From contig NZ_CP045529.1 of the NCBI RefSeq assembly GCF_009429125.1, forward strand, positions 2,170,001 through 2,234,000: DNA of 64,000 nt. Reading direction: 5' to 3'. A program made the translations under genes and the position numbers. The notes beneath the pieces are model-generated. The model made no database searches. It was given only the letters and a program-made list of their open reading frames with translations, and was not told where the DNA came from. This document shows, one piece after another, positions 12,794-21,835 of the stretch (positions within the stretch are counted from its first letter, which is position 1; every line of letters begins with the position of its first letter). Source of the DNA: Luteimicrobium xylanilyticum (GTDB taxonomy: Bacteria > Actinomycetota > Actinomycetes > Actinomycetales > Cellulomonadaceae).

Positions 12794-15312
12794 GCGGGGT
12801 GGCGCGCCTTCGACCCGATCAGGCGGAACGCGATCTCGATGAGCGTCCAGCCCACCACGACGACGACCGCGGCGAGCGCGAGCTGCCCGCCGTTCAGGAG
12901 CTCGAGCGCGAAGAAGTCCCGCGTGAACGGGATCGCCCAGGCGCCGGCGCCGCAGGCCGCCATGGCGACCACGAGCCACAGCCGCCAGCTCCGGCCGCGG
13001 TTCCACGGGCGGGCGGCGATACCCAGCACCCACAGCGCGAGCGCGAGCAGCACGAGCGTGGCCACCGACCGCGCGTCGACCGTCGGGTCGCCCTGGCCGC
13101 GTGAGACGAGGTAGGCGGTCAGCACGCCCGCGCCGATCACCACGCCCGAGGGGACCGCGTACGTCAGCACGCGGCGCAGGAAGCCCGGCACGTACCGGGT
13201 GTCGTTGGGCGGGAGCGCGAGGAAGAACGCGGGGATGCCGATGGTGAGCGAGCTCACGAGGGTGAGGTGCCGCGGGAGGAACGGGTACGGGATCGCGAGC
13301 AGCACGACGGCGACCGCGAGCAGCGCCGCGTACGTCGTCTTGGTGAGGAACAGGCCCGCGACACGCTCCATGTTCGCCATCACGCGGCGCCCCTGCCCGA
13401 CGACGCCCGGCAGGGTCGAGAACCGGCCGTCGACCAGGACGAGGCGTGCGACGGCCTTGGTGGCCGGCGCCCCGTTGCCCATGGCGATGCCCAGGTCGGC
13501 GTCCTTGAGCGCGAGGGCGTCGTTCACGCCGTCGCCGGTCATCCCGACGACGTGGCCGCGCGACTGCAGGGCGTGCACGATGGCGCGCTTCTGCTCGGGC
13601 CGCACGCGCCCGTAGACGCCCTGCTCGTCGAGGACGTCGGCGAGAGCAGCGAGCTGGTCGGCGTCGGGCTTGCCGCCTTGGCCGTCTACGTCCCCGACGG
13701 CCGGCAGCTGCCGCGCGTCGTACCCGACGAGCGGCGCCTCGCCCTGCTCGGGCCCTCCGGACCGCACGCCGGTCGCGATCGCGCCGACGGTCTCGGGGTC
13801 GTCGCCCGAGATCACGATGGTCCGCACACCCTGGGCGTGGAAGTACGCGAGCGTCTGCTCGGCGTCGGGGCGCACGTGCTCGCCGAGCACGCACACGACG
13901 GCGGGCACGAGGTCGTGCGGCAGCGGGTGCTCGGGGTCCGGCAGCCCGGCGGGCGCCTCCGCGAGCAGGACGACGCGCGAGCCCGTGCCCGCCGCCTCGC
14001 GCACGAGGGCGAGGGCGTCGCGCGCGGCGTCGTCGTCACGGCCGGCCAGGAGGATGTCCGGTCCGCCGAGGACGTAGGCCCGCTCCGCCGTGCGGACGGC
14101 CGACCACTTGCGCGCCGACGAGAACGGCACGGCGTCCGTCACGGCCGCGGGCGCCTCGTCGATGTCCTCCCCCGCTGCGAGCGCGGTCGCGTTGGCACCC
14201 GGGTCGGCCGCGAGGGCCGCGAGGACCCCGAGGGCGGCAGCCTCACGCCCGTCGCCGGCGTCGTCGGGCAGGACGCCGTGCCGTTCGCGCAGCCCGACGG
14301 TGCCGTCGGTGATGGTCCCGGTCTTGTCGAGGCACAGGACGTCGACGCGCGCGAGGACCTCGACCGCGGGGAGCTCCTGGACGAGGACCCCCTGACGGGC
14401 GAGGAGGATCGCGGCGAGGGCGAAGTTGAGGGACGTCAGCAGGACGAGGCCCTCGGGGATCATGCCGACCACACCGGCGACGGCGGCGACGACGGCCTGC
14501 CGCCACGCACCCGAGCTGATGGACTCGGTGAGACCGCCGGTCGCCCGGAGCTGCGACCACGCGAGCAGGAGCGCGATGGGCACGATCGCGACCGAGACGA
14601 CCGCCAGGACCTTGTTGATGCCGTCGCGGAGCTCGGAGCGGGCGACGGAGAAGCGGCGGGCCTCGGTGGCGATGCGCTGGGCGTAGGAGTCGGCACCGAC
14701 CGCGGTGACGTGGACGGTCGCGCTGCCGGCGACGATCACCGACCCGGAGAGCACCTCGTCCCCCGGCTGCTTGCGCACCGAGCGGGACTCGCCCGTGAGC
14801 ATCGACTCGTCGACCTCGAGCCCCGCGACCTCGAGCACCGTCCCGTCGGCGGGGACCTGGTCGCCCGTCACGAGGAGCAGGAGGTCGTCGAGGACGATGT
14901 CCGCGAGCGCCACCTCGGTGTCGTGGACGCCGTCGGGGCCGGTGCGCCGGACGTGGGCGGGTGACTCGGTGAGGAGGGAGAGGTGGTCGAGGGTGCGCTT
15001 GGCGCGGTATTCGGTGGCGATGCCGATGCCGGCGTTGACGACCATGACGATGGCGAAGACGGCGTCGGGCCAGCTTCCGGTGGCGAGGACGAGGACGGCG
15101 GCGATCGCGAGGATGAGGTTGAACAGGGTGAGGACGTTGGCGCGGAGGATGGCGCCGAGGCTGCGGGAGCTGGCTCGTCGGACGTGGTTGACGTGGCCTG
15201 CGGCGACGCGTTCGGCGACCTGGGCGTCGGTGAGCGGGGCCGGGTGCTCGGCGGGGGCGGTGGGGGTGGTGGCGAAGGTGCCGGCGGGTGCGTCGTCGGC
15301 GGGGGTCGTCAT
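12784..15312 (-). CDS. Cation-transporting P-type ATPase (CtpE-like)
   Basis: An 842-residue P-type ATPase. It has the dephosphorylation motif TGES, the phosphorylated Asp329 in CLDKTGTITDG, and the hinge motif GDGVNDALALKDADLGIAMGN. Membrane segments flank the TGES loop, and several more follow the catalytic part. The fourth membrane segment carries IPEGLVLL before the DKTG loop, as in mycobacterial CtpE, which has been linked to calcium uptake; that substrate is only an inference here. There are no N-terminal heavy-metal domains. The ATG at 15312 has a TACGCT box exactly 6 nt upstream and no ribosome site, so it is likely leaderless. It is divergent from hipBA. Confidence 0.85.
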   Translation of the reverse strand: MTTPADDAPAGTFATTPTAPAEHPAPLTDAQVAERVAAGHVNHVRRASSRSLGAILRANVLTLFNLILAIAAVLVLATGSWPDAVFAIVMVVNAGIGIATEYRAKRTLDHLSLLTESPAHVRRTGPDGVHDTEVALADIVLDDLLLLVTGDQVPADGTVLEVAGLEVDESMLTGESRSVRKQPGDEVLSGSVIVAGSATVHVTAVGADSYAQRIATEARRFSVARSELRDGINKVLAVVSVAIVPIALLLAWSQLRATGGLTESISSGAWRQAVVAAVAGVVGMIPEGLVLLTSLNFALAAILLARQGVLVQELPAVEVLARVDVLCLDKTGTITDGTVGLRERHGVLPDDAGDGREAAALGVLAALAADPGANATALAAGEDIDEAPAAVTDAVPFSSARKWSAVRTAERAYVLGGPDILLAGRDDDAARDALALVREAAGTGSRVVLLAEAPAGLPDPEHPLPHDLVPAVVCVLGEHVRPDAEQTLAYFHAQGVRTIVISGDDPETVGAIATGVRSGGPEQGEAPLVGYDARQLPAVGDVDGQGGKPDADQLAALADVLDEQGVYGRVRPEQKRAIVHALQSRGHVVGMTGDGVNDALALKDADLGIAMGNGAPATKAVARLVLVDGRFSTLPGVVGQGRRVMANMERVAGLFLTKTTYAALLAVAVVLLAIPYPFLPRHLTLVSSLTIGIPAFFLALPPNDTRYVPGFLRRVLTYAVPSGVVIGAGVLTAYLVSRGQGDPTVDARSVATLVLLALALWVLGIAARPWNRGRSWRLWLVVAMAACGAGAWAIPFTRDFFALELLNGGQLALAAVVVVVGWTLIEIAFRLIGSKARHPAIS

Positions 15313-15318
15313 GGTCCG

Positions 15319-15324
15319 AGCGTA
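15319..15324 (-). promoter_or_regulatory. -10 box of the leaderless P-type ATPase gene
   Basis: TACGCT on the minus strand, 6 nt before the ATG at 15312. The first operator arm of the hip region begins 19 bp further upstream, so a bound regulator would cover this promoter. Confidence 0.5.
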
Positions 15325-15342
15325 ACGGAGCGCCACGTGAGT

Positions 15343-15360
15343 TGTGCGGTTATCGTGACA
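15343..15360 (+). repeat. Operator-like repeat, copy 1 (left arm)
   Basis: TGTGCGGTTATCGTGACA. It is the near-exact inverted partner of copy 3 (17 of 18 bases match). Together with copies 2 and 3 it fills the divergent promoter region between the P-type ATPase and hipB. Confidence 0.7.
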
Positions 15361-15368
15361 TCAGGACG

Positions 15369-15386
15369 GTGTGCTGATATCCTCAC
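15369..15386 (+). repeat. Operator-like repeat, copy 2 (middle)
   Basis: GTGTGCTGATATCCTCAC reads in the same direction as copy 1 and keeps the TGTGC-GATATC-AC framework with about three changes. Copies 1 and 2 are spaced close to a whole number of helical turns. Confidence 0.55.
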
Positions 15387-15396
15387 TTCGCACCGT

Positions 15397-15414
15397 TGTC
15401 ACGATATCCGCACA
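15397..15414 (-). repeat. Operator-like repeat, copy 3 (right arm)
   Basis: Plus-strand TGTCACGATATCCGCACA, the reverse complement of copy 1 except for one base. It ends 31 bp before the hipB start, so it is placed to control hipBA. HipB-type XRE proteins are the expected binders. Confidence 0.7.
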
Positions 15415-15445
15415 CAGCGACCCGCACGAGCCCGAAGGAGCCGAC

Positions 15446-15679
15446 ATGACCGACCGTCCCGCCGAGTGGGCCTACGTCACGAGGCCCGCCGATCTCGGCG
15501 GCTTCCTGCGCCGCCGCCGCACGCAGCGGGGGCTCACCCAGGCCGAGCTCGCCGACGACCTCGGCATCACGCGCCGCTACCTCGTCGAGATCGAGCAGGG
15601 CAAGCCGAGCCTCTACACCGACCGGCTCTTCGCGCTGCTGCGCGAGCTCGACGTCGTGCTCAAGGTCGAGGCGCCGTGA
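15446..15679 (+). CDS. hipB: HipB-like XRE-family antitoxin/repressor
   Basis: A 77-residue helix-turn-helix protein. The XRE fold covers about residues 20-70 (RRRRTQRGLTQAELADDLGI through RRYLVEIEQGKPS). The start ATG 15446 is set by an AAGGAG site 5 nt upstream; a longer open frame from 15371 would run through the operator repeats and is rejected. It overlaps hipA by GTGA. By analogy with E. coli HipB it neutralises HipA and represses the operon, and the three repeats at 15343-15414 are its likely operators. Confidence 0.9.
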   Translation: MTDRPAEWAYVTRPADLGGFLRRRRTQRGLTQAELADDLGITRRYLVEIEQGKPSLYTDRLFALLRELDVVLKVEAP

Positions 15680-16968
15680 GCCCCGCCGCGCCGGCCACCG
15701 AGCTCGACGTCTGGCTGTACGGCACGCACGCGGCCACCGCCCGTCCCGCCGCACGGGGCTCGGGCATCGAGATCGCGTGGACGGACGAGGCGCTCGACCG
15801 CTGGGGCGTCGGTTCGCGCGTGCTGTCGCAGCTCCTCCCCCTCGGCACCACGGCAGGCTCGCACCCTGCGCGCGTGCGGGTCTGGCTCGAGGGCCTGCTG
15901 CCCGAGGGCCGCGCCCGCGACTCCATGGCACGCGAGCACCGCATCGACCCCGACGACACCCTCGCGTTCCTGTCCGTGTACGGGCGCGACACCGCGGGCG
16001 CCGTCGTCCTCGTCCCCGCCGGCTCGCCCGATCCGGCGACGACGGCGCGCACCGAGCCGATCGACGAGGTCGGGATCGCGGCGATGCTGCGCCAGGCCGC
16101 GACCCACGGCTCCACGACGGACCGGCTCGACTCGCTGACCTCCCTCGCCGGGATGGAGCCGAAGATCGCGCTCGCGCGCACCGGGGACGGGTGGGCGCGC
16201 GTGCGCGACGGCGCCGCGTCCACGCACATCCTCAAGCTCTCCCGTCCGCCCGGGACGGCGACGTCGGACCTCGTGGACACCGAGGCGGCCGCGCTCGACC
16301 TCGCGCGCCGGGTCGGGCTGACGACGGTCGAGGCGCACGTGGCCACGTTCGAGGACCAGCGCGCGCTCGTCGTGTCGCGGTTCGACCGTGCCCCCGACCC
16401 CTCGGGCCGGCCTGTCGGCCGCGTGCACCAGGAGGACCTCGCGCAGGCCCTCGGGATCGCGACGACCGACCCCGAGCGCAAGTTCCAGCACGGACGGGCC
16501 ACGCCGTCGTACGCCGACGCCGCACGCGTCCTGACGGACGGCGGCGCGACCCCCGACGCGCTCCTGCGACTCGTCGTGTTCACCGTCGTCGTCGGGAACA
16601 CGGACGCGCACGCGAAGAACCACGCGTTCGTGCGCGCGCCCGACGGCGCCCGCGTGAGCCTCGCCCCCGCCTACGACGTCTCGATGCACCTGCACTCCCC
16701 CGCGTCGTCGGGCCGGCTCGCGCTCGACGTCGACGGGCGCGACGTCGCCCGCGCGATCGGTGCGGCGCAGCTCGTCGGCGAGGGCCGTGCCTGGGGCCTC
16801 GCATCGCGGCGGGCGACCCGCGTCGTCGTCGACACGCTCGAGCGGACCGTCGCCGCCCTGGAGGCCGTGGACCGCGAGCGCCACCCCGGCGTGTCGGTGG
16901 CGGCGTGGGCGGTGGTGGACGAGCGGGCGCGGGCCCTCGCCGCGGAGGCGGTCAGGGTCGGCGGGTGA
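15676..16968 (+). CDS. hipA: HipA-like serine/threonine kinase toxin
   Basis: A 430-residue HipA-family kinase. The catalytic Asp310 lies in GNTDAHAKNHAF, equivalent to Asp309 of E. coli HipA, followed by the Mg-binding segment APAYDVSM. Residues about 155-195 (MEPKIAL...HILKLSRP) form the ATP-binding region. E. coli HipA phosphorylates glutamyl-tRNA synthetase and induces persistence; the target here is unknown. The GTG start overlaps the hipB TGA. The 3' end overlaps the convergent methyltransferase gene by 17 bp. All key residues look intact, so the toxin is probably functional. Confidence 0.9.
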   Translation: MSPAAPATELDVWLYGTHAATARPAARGSGIEIAWTDEALDRWGVGSRVLSQLLPLGTTAGSHPARVRVWLEGLLPEGRARDSMAREHRIDPDDTLAFLSVYGRDTAGAVVLVPAGSPDPATTARTEPIDEVGIAAMLRQAATHGSTTDRLDSLTSLAGMEPKIALARTGDGWARVRDGAASTHILKLSRPPGTATSDLVDTEAAALDLARRVGLTTVEAHVATFEDQRALVVSRFDRAPDPSGRPVGRVHQEDLAQALGIATTDPERKFQHGRATPSYADAARVLTDGGATPDALLRLVVFTVVVGNTDAHAKNHAFVRAPDGARVSLAPAYDVSMHLHSPASSGRLALDVDGRDVARAIGAAQLVGEGRAWGLASRRATRVVVDTLERTVAALEAVDRERHPGVSVAAWAVVDERARALAAEAVRVGG

Positions 16969-18307
16969 GGGTGGCGACGGCCTCGAGGTGGTGGGTCATG
17001 GGGAACAGGTCGAGCGCGCGGAGCGCGGTGAGGTCGTACCCGTGGCCGGCGAAGAGGGCGACGTCCCGTGCGAGGGCCGCCGGGTCGCAGGCGACGTAGA
17101 CGACGGTCTGCGGGGCGAGGTGGGCGACCTGCTCGACGACGACGCGGCCGGCGCCCACGCGGGGCGGGTCGAGGACGACGGCGTCGGCGTGGGTGAGTCC
17201 GCCGCTGGCGCCGGCTGCCGCGCGCAGGGCGGCGAGGACGTGGTCGACGGGGCCGGCGTGCAGCTCGACGTGGGGGCGGTCGTGCAGGGAGCGGCGGGCG
17301 TCCTTGACGGCGCGGGGCGAGCCTTCGACCGAGACGACGCGCCCGGTGGGTCCCGTCGCGTCGGACAGGGGCAGGGTGAACAGGCCGGCGCCGGCGTAGA
17401 GGTCGAGGACGGTCGCCCCGTCGAGGCTCCCGGCCGGGGCGAGCGCGTCGAGGACGGCGCCGACGAGGAGGGCGGGGGCCTCGCGGTGGACCTGCCAGAA
17501 CCCGTCGGCGGCGACGCGGTGGGTCCAGGTGGTGCCGTGGGTGGTGACGGTCTCGGTGACGGTGCGGCGGGCGTTGGGGCGGAGGTCGGCTCGGCCGCCC
17601 TGCCAGGTCCGGCCGTCGGCCAGGAGCAGGGGCGACGGCGCGGCGGCGCCGGCGTCCGTGTCGTGGCGGGCGGCCGGGGCGACCAGCTCGAGGCGGGTGC
17701 CCGGCTCCCAGCGGCGCGTGAACACGCCCTCGGCGTCCGCGAGCGCCAGCACGGCCTCGGTGGCGAGGGGCATGGGCCCGCCGGGGGCGGCGGGGTCGAG
17801 GGCGAGGACGTCGTGGGTGCGGTAGCGGTGCATCCCGGCGCGTCCGTCGGGACCGGCGACGAGCTCGATGCGGGTGCGCCAGTGCAGGCCGCCGCGGGCG
17901 TCGTCGCCGGGTGCTGCCTCGACGTGGACGCCGCCGCCGGGCAGGTCGGCGGGCTCGAGGTGGGCGAGGCGCTGGAGCTGCTCGGCCAGGACGGCGGCCT
18001 TCCAGCGGTGCTGGCCGTCGAGCGAGACGTGGGCGAGCTCTCCCCCGCCCACGCCGCCCGGTCCGGCGGCGGGCCACGCGTCGGGGACGCGGTCCGGTGA
18101 GGGCTGCAGGACCTGGACGGCGTCGGCGCGCCAGAACCGGGCGGTCGCGGGGTCGTCGCCGGTGTCGGTGAGGCGGGCGAGGACCTTCTCGCCGGGCAGG
18201 GTGTGGCGGACGAAGACGACGCGGCCGTCGGTGCGGGCGACGCAGTGTCCGCCGTGGGCGACGGGGCCGACGGTGAGCTCGAGGAGCTCGTCGGTCGTGG
18301 GGGGCAT
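16952..18307 (-). CDS. TrmA/RlmD-family RNA (uracil-5-)-methyltransferase
   Basis: A 451-residue class I SAM methyltransferase. It begins with a TRAM-like RNA-binding domain (ELTVGPVAHGGHCVAR). The SAM motif is LDLYAGAGLFTLPL, the nucleophilic Cys407 is in YVACDPAAL, and the C-terminal motif is LDLFPMTHHLEAVATL, as in RlmD and TrmA. It makes 5-methyluridine in 23S rRNA or tRNA; the position cannot be told. The ATG at 18307 follows the permease stop by 11 bp, with a GAGAGG site overlapping that stop, so the two are one transcript. The same permease-methyltransferase-TrkA arrangement is common in Micrococcales. Confidence 0.88.
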   Translation of the reverse strand: MPPTTDELLELTVGPVAHGGHCVARTDGRVVFVRHTLPGEKVLARLTDTGDDPATARFWRADAVQVLQPSPDRVPDAWPAAGPGGVGGGELAHVSLDGQHRWKAAVLAEQLQRLAHLEPADLPGGGVHVEAAPGDDARGGLHWRTRIELVAGPDGRAGMHRYRTHDVLALDPAAPGGPMPLATEAVLALADAEGVFTRRWEPGTRLELVAPAARHDTDAGAAAPSPLLLADGRTWQGGRADLRPNARRTVTETVTTHGTTWTHRVAADGFWQVHREAPALLVGAVLDALAPAGSLDGATVLDLYAGAGLFTLPLSDATGPTGRVVSVEGSPRAVKDARRSLHDRPHVELHAGPVDHVLAALRAAAGASGGLTHADAVVLDPPRVGAGRVVVEQVAHLAPQTVVYVACDPAALARDVALFAGHGYDLTALRALDLFPMTHHLEAVATLTRRP

Positions 18308-18318
18308 GGTGGGGCCTC

Positions 18319-20322
18319 TCACCGGCGGTGGAGCCAGGTCGCGGCGTCGCGGGTGTCCTCGAGGCCGGTCTGGCCCTCGCTGGACTCGAGCTGCCAGGGC
18401 ACGGACGCGACGACGACGCCGGGGGTGAACAGGAGGCGCCCCTTGAGGCGCAGCGCGGACTGGTTGTGCAGGAGCTGCTCCCACCAGTGCCCGACGACGT
18501 ACTCGGGGATGTAGACGACGACGAGGTCGCGGGGGGACTCGCGGCGCACGGACCGCACGTACTGGAGCACGGGCCGGGTGATCTCGCGGAACGGGGAGTC
18601 GAGGACGCGCAGCGGGAGGGGGAGGTCGAGCGCGTCCCACTCGGCGGTCAGGGCCGTGACCTCCTCGGGGTGGACACCGACGGTGACGGCCTCGAGCACG
18701 GAGGGCCGGGACGCCCGGGCGTAGGAGATGGCGCGCATCGCGGGCTTGTGGAGCTTGGAGATCAGGACGATGGCGTGGACGCGGCTGGGCAGGGCCCGCG
18801 CCGCGGCCGCGTCGTCGAGGGTCAGCTCGCGGGCCACCGACTCGTAGTGGCGGCGGATGCCCCGCATGAGGGCGTACAGGCCCGCCATGGCGAGGATGGC
18901 GATCCACGCGCCGTGCGTGAACTTGGTCGCCAGGACGATGAGCAGGACGACGCCGGTGAGCCCGAAGCCGAACCCGTTGACCATGCGGGAGCGGACCATC
19001 CGCTTGCGGACGGCGGGGTCGGTCTCGGTGCGCAGGTTGCGCGTCCAGTGCCGGACCATGCCCAGCTGGGAGAGCGTGAAGGAGACGAACACGCCGACGA
19101 TGTAGAGCTGGATGAGCCGGGTGACGGTGGCGTCGAACGCGACGATCAGGGCGATCGCGCCGAGCGCGAGGACGATGATGCCGTTGGAGAACGCGAGCCG
19201 GTCGCCGCGGGTGTCCATCTGCCGGGGCAGGTAGCCGTCCTTCGCGAGGATCGACCCGAGGACGGGGAACCCGTTGAACGCGGTGTTCGCGGCGAGGACG
19301 AGGATCACGCCCGTGGCCGCGGACACGACGTAGAACGCGGGCGAGAAGCCGGAGAACACCGACTGGGCGAGCTGCCCGATCACCGGGTGCTGCACGTAGT
19401 CCGCGGACACCGCGTGCCCGTGGTCACGGAGCTGGCTCGCGGGGTCCTCGACGTACTTGGCTCCGATGTCGCGCGCGAGCACCAGGATCGCCATGATCAT
19501 GACCGCGGAGATCGCGCCCAGCAGGGCGAGGGTGGTCGCAGCGTTCTTCGACTTGGGCTTGCGGAACGCCGGCACACCGTTGCTGATGGCCTCCACGCCC
19601 GTCAGGGCCGCGCACCCGGACGCGAACGCGCGCGCCACGAGGAACGCCCCACCGAGCCCCACGAGGCCGCTGGACAGGTTGTCGGACGCGACGATGTCGA
19701 ACCCCGCCGACTCGGCGGCGGGGAGCCCCGTCGTGACGAACCGCGCGAACCCGACGACCGCGGTGACACCGATCGCGGCCATGAAGAAGTACACGGGGAT
19801 CGCGAAGAACCGGCCCGACTCCTTGACCCCGCGCAGGTTCGCGACCGCGAGGAGCACCACGACCCCGATCGCGAACGGGACCTCGTGCCCGCGCAGCGCC
19901 GGGATCGCCGACGCCGCGTACTGGGTGCCCGACGAGATCGACACCGCGACCGTGAGGACGTAGTCGACCATGAGCGCCGACGCGACCGACAGGCCCGCAC
20001 CGGGACCGAGGTTCGTGGTCGCGACCTCGTAGTCGCCGCCCCCGGACGGGTAGGCGTGCACGTTCTGCCGGTACGACGCGACGACCGTCACGAGCACCAC
20101 GACGACGGCGACACCCACCCACGGGGAGATCGTCGTCGCGGTGAAGCCCGCGAGCGCCAGGGTCAGGAGGATCTCGTCGGGCGCGTACGCCACGGACGAG
20201 AGCGCGTCGGACGCGAACACGGGCAGCGCGAGGCGCTTGGGCAGCAGCGTGTGGCCCAGGCGGTCGCTGCGGACGGGACGCCCCAGCAGGAGCCGTTTGG
20301 CGGCGTCGGCGAGATCGGACAC
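18319..20322 (-). CDS. APC-superfamily permease with cytoplasmic C-terminal domain
   Basis: A 667-residue integral membrane protein with about twelve hydrophobic segments starting near residue 35 (LALPVFASDALSSVAYAP) and ending near residue 470. A soluble tail of about 200 residues follows (AIVLISKLHKPAMRAI...), resembling a universal-stress-like domain. Such proteins are annotated as amino-acid permeases, but their constant pairing with TrkA RCK proteins suggests potassium or cation transport. The start is GTG 20322. It is divergent from the trkA pair by 89 bp and shares a transcript with the downstream methyltransferase. Confidence 0.82.
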   Translation of the reverse strand: MSDLADAAKRLLLGRPVRSDRLGHTLLPKRLALPVFASDALSSVAYAPDEILLTLALAGFTATTISPWVGVAVVVVLVTVVASYRQNVHAYPSGGGDYEVATTNLGPGAGLSVASALMVDYVLTVAVSISSGTQYAASAIPALRGHEVPFAIGVVVLLAVANLRGVKESGRFFAIPVYFFMAAIGVTAVVGFARFVTTGLPAAESAGFDIVASDNLSSGLVGLGGAFLVARAFASGCAALTGVEAISNGVPAFRKPKSKNAATTLALLGAISAVMIMAILVLARDIGAKYVEDPASQLRDHGHAVSADYVQHPVIGQLAQSVFSGFSPAFYVVSAATGVILVLAANTAFNGFPVLGSILAKDGYLPRQMDTRGDRLAFSNGIIVLALGAIALIVAFDATVTRLIQLYIVGVFVSFTLSQLGMVRHWTRNLRTETDPAVRKRMVRSRMVNGFGFGLTGVVLLIVLATKFTHGAWIAILAMAGLYALMRGIRRHYESVARELTLDDAAAARALPSRVHAIVLISKLHKPAMRAISYARASRPSVLEAVTVGVHPEEVTALTAEWDALDLPLPLRVLDSPFREITRPVLQYVRSVRRESPRDLVVVYIPEYVVGHWWEQLLHNQSALRLKGRLLFTPGVVVASVPWQLESSEGQTGLEDTRDAATWLHRR

Positions 20323-20398
20323 GAGGCACCATGCTACGCGGGCCCGCGCTCCCGGGCGGGAGAAGCCGAGACGGCCGGGCGGGCGGTCCGTGCGCTGG

Positions 20399-20404
20399 TA
20401 GCGT
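20399..20404 (+). promoter_or_regulatory. -10 box of leaderless trkA (first copy)
   Basis: TAGCGT followed by 7 nt and the GTG at 20412; no ribosome site is visible. Confidence 0.5.
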
Positions 20405-20411
20405 CGGCGTC

Positions 20412-21086
20412 GTGCACTTCGTGATCATGGGCTGCGGGCGCGTCGGCGCCACGCTCGCCCAGTCGCTCGAGGCGAGCGGCCACTCGGTCGCCGTCGTCGA
20501 CCAGAACCCCGAGTCGTTCCGACGCCTGCCCGCCGAGTTCGACGGGAAGAAGGTCACGGGAGTCGGGTTCGACCGCGACACCCTGGTCCAGGCCGGCATC
20601 GAGGACGCGTACGGGTTCGCGGCCGTGTCCGACGGCGACAACTCGAACATCCTCGCGGCGCGCGTGGTGCGCGAGACGTACGGCGTGGAGAACGTCGTGG
20701 CCCGCATCTACGACCCGCACCGGGCGGAGATCTACCAGCGCCTCGGCATCCCGACGGTCGCGACGGTCCGGTGGACGAGCGACCAGGTGCTGCGCCGCAT
20801 GCTGCCCCTGGGGGCGACCGACGAGTACCGGGACCCGTCCGGGCAGGTGCGGCTGTGCCAGCTCGACTACCACCCGGGGTGGATCGGCACGACGATGGCC
20901 GCGATCCAGCACGCCACCTCCACCCGCGTGGCGTACCTGTCCCGGTACGGGGACGGGGTGCTGCCCGGCGAGGAGTCGGTGCTGCAGGAGAACGACGTGC
21001 TGCACCTGCTGGTGCGCAGCGACGACGTGGACCGGGTCGAGCGCGTGCTCACCCGGGCCCCGAAGACCGAGGAGCGTGAGGGCTGA
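20412..21086 (+). CDS. trkA: TrkA-family potassium uptake regulator (CeoB-like)
   Basis: A 224-residue RCK protein. Residues 1-125 form a Rossmann fold with the NAD motif GCGRVGATLA (7-16) and an acidic residue after strand 2 (VVDQ). A TrkA-C domain follows from about residue 135. It would gate a Trk/APC-type cation transporter on binding NAD(H) or nucleotide. The start GTG 20412 has a -10 box 7 nt upstream. Its TGA overlaps the ATG of the second trkA by one base (TGATG), so the two are made together, like CeoB/CeoC in mycobacteria. Confidence 0.9.
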   Translation: MHFVIMGCGRVGATLAQSLEASGHSVAVVDQNPESFRRLPAEFDGKKVTGVGFDRDTLVQAGIEDAYGFAAVSDGDNSNILAARVVRETYGVENVVARIYDPHRAEIYQRLGIPTVATVRWTSDQVLRRMLPLGATDEYRDPSGQVRLCQLDYHPGWIGTTMAAIQHATSTRVAYLSRYGDGVLPGEESVLQENDVLHLLVRSDDVDRVERVLTRAPKTEEREG

Positions 21087-21835
21087 TGCGGGTCGTGATC
21101 GCCGGAGCGGGCTCGGTCGGGCGCTCGATCGCCCGCGAGCTGCTGGGCCACGGGCACGAGGTGACGCTCGTCGACCGGCAGCCGTCCGCGATGCGGGTCT
21201 CCCAGGTCCCGGACGCGGACTGGCTCCTCGCGGACGCGTGCGAGCTGCCGACCCTCACCCAGGCGCGCGTGGACGAGTGCGACGTCATCGTCGCGGCCAC
21301 GGGCGACGACAAGGCCAACCTCGTGGTGTCCCTGCTCGCGAAGACCGAGTACGGGGTCCCGCGCACGGTGGCGCGCGTGAACAACCCGCGCAACGAGTGG
21401 ATGTTCGACGAGTCGTGGGGCGTGGACGTCGCCGTGTCGACCCCGCGCATCATGACGGCCATGGTCGAGGAGGCCGTCGCCGTCGGCGACCTCGTGCGGA
21501 TCTTCACGTTCCACCAGTCCGGCGCGGACATCCTCGAGCTCACCCTGCCCGAGGACTCCCCGCTCGCCGGGCGCCGGGTCGGGTCCGTCCCCTGGCCCGA
21601 CGACGTCGTCCTCGCCGCGATCGTGCGCGGCCCCCGGCCCCTCGCACCCAGCCCCGACGACACCCTCGAGACGGGCGACGAGCTGCTGTTCGTGGCAGGC
21701 GCGGAGGTCGACGAGGACGCGCTGCAGCGTCTCCTCGCCCCGGACGGGGAGCTCGCCGACGGCGGGGAGCTCAGGCCGGTGCGGCTACCTGCCGCGCCCG
21801 GTGCGGGATCAGGATCCACGTCACCCACAGCGTGA
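21086..21835 (+). CDS. trkA: TrkA-family potassium uptake regulator (CeoC-like)
   Basis: A 249-residue second RCK protein: Rossmann motif GAGSVGRSIA at residues 7-16, VDRQ after strand 2, and a TrkA-C domain in the last 90 residues. It has a low-complexity Pro/Gly/Ser tail of about 15 residues. It is coupled to the preceding trkA. Its 3' end overlaps the convergent DUF3159 gene by 65 bp, an unusually long convergent overlap. It probably forms heteromers with its partner on the divergent APC permease, an inference from the shared locus. Confidence 0.9.
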   Translation: MRVVIAGAGSVGRSIARELLGHGHEVTLVDRQPSAMRVSQVPDADWLLADACELPTLTQARVDECDVIVAATGDDKANLVVSLLAKTEYGVPRTVARVNNPRNEWMFDESWGVDVAVSTPRIMTAMVEEAVAVGDLVRIFTFHQSGADILELTLPEDSPLAGRRVGSVPWPDDVVLAAIVRGPRPLAPSPDDTLETGDELLFVAGAEVDEDALQRLLAPDGELADGGELRPVRLPAAPGAGSGSTSPTA

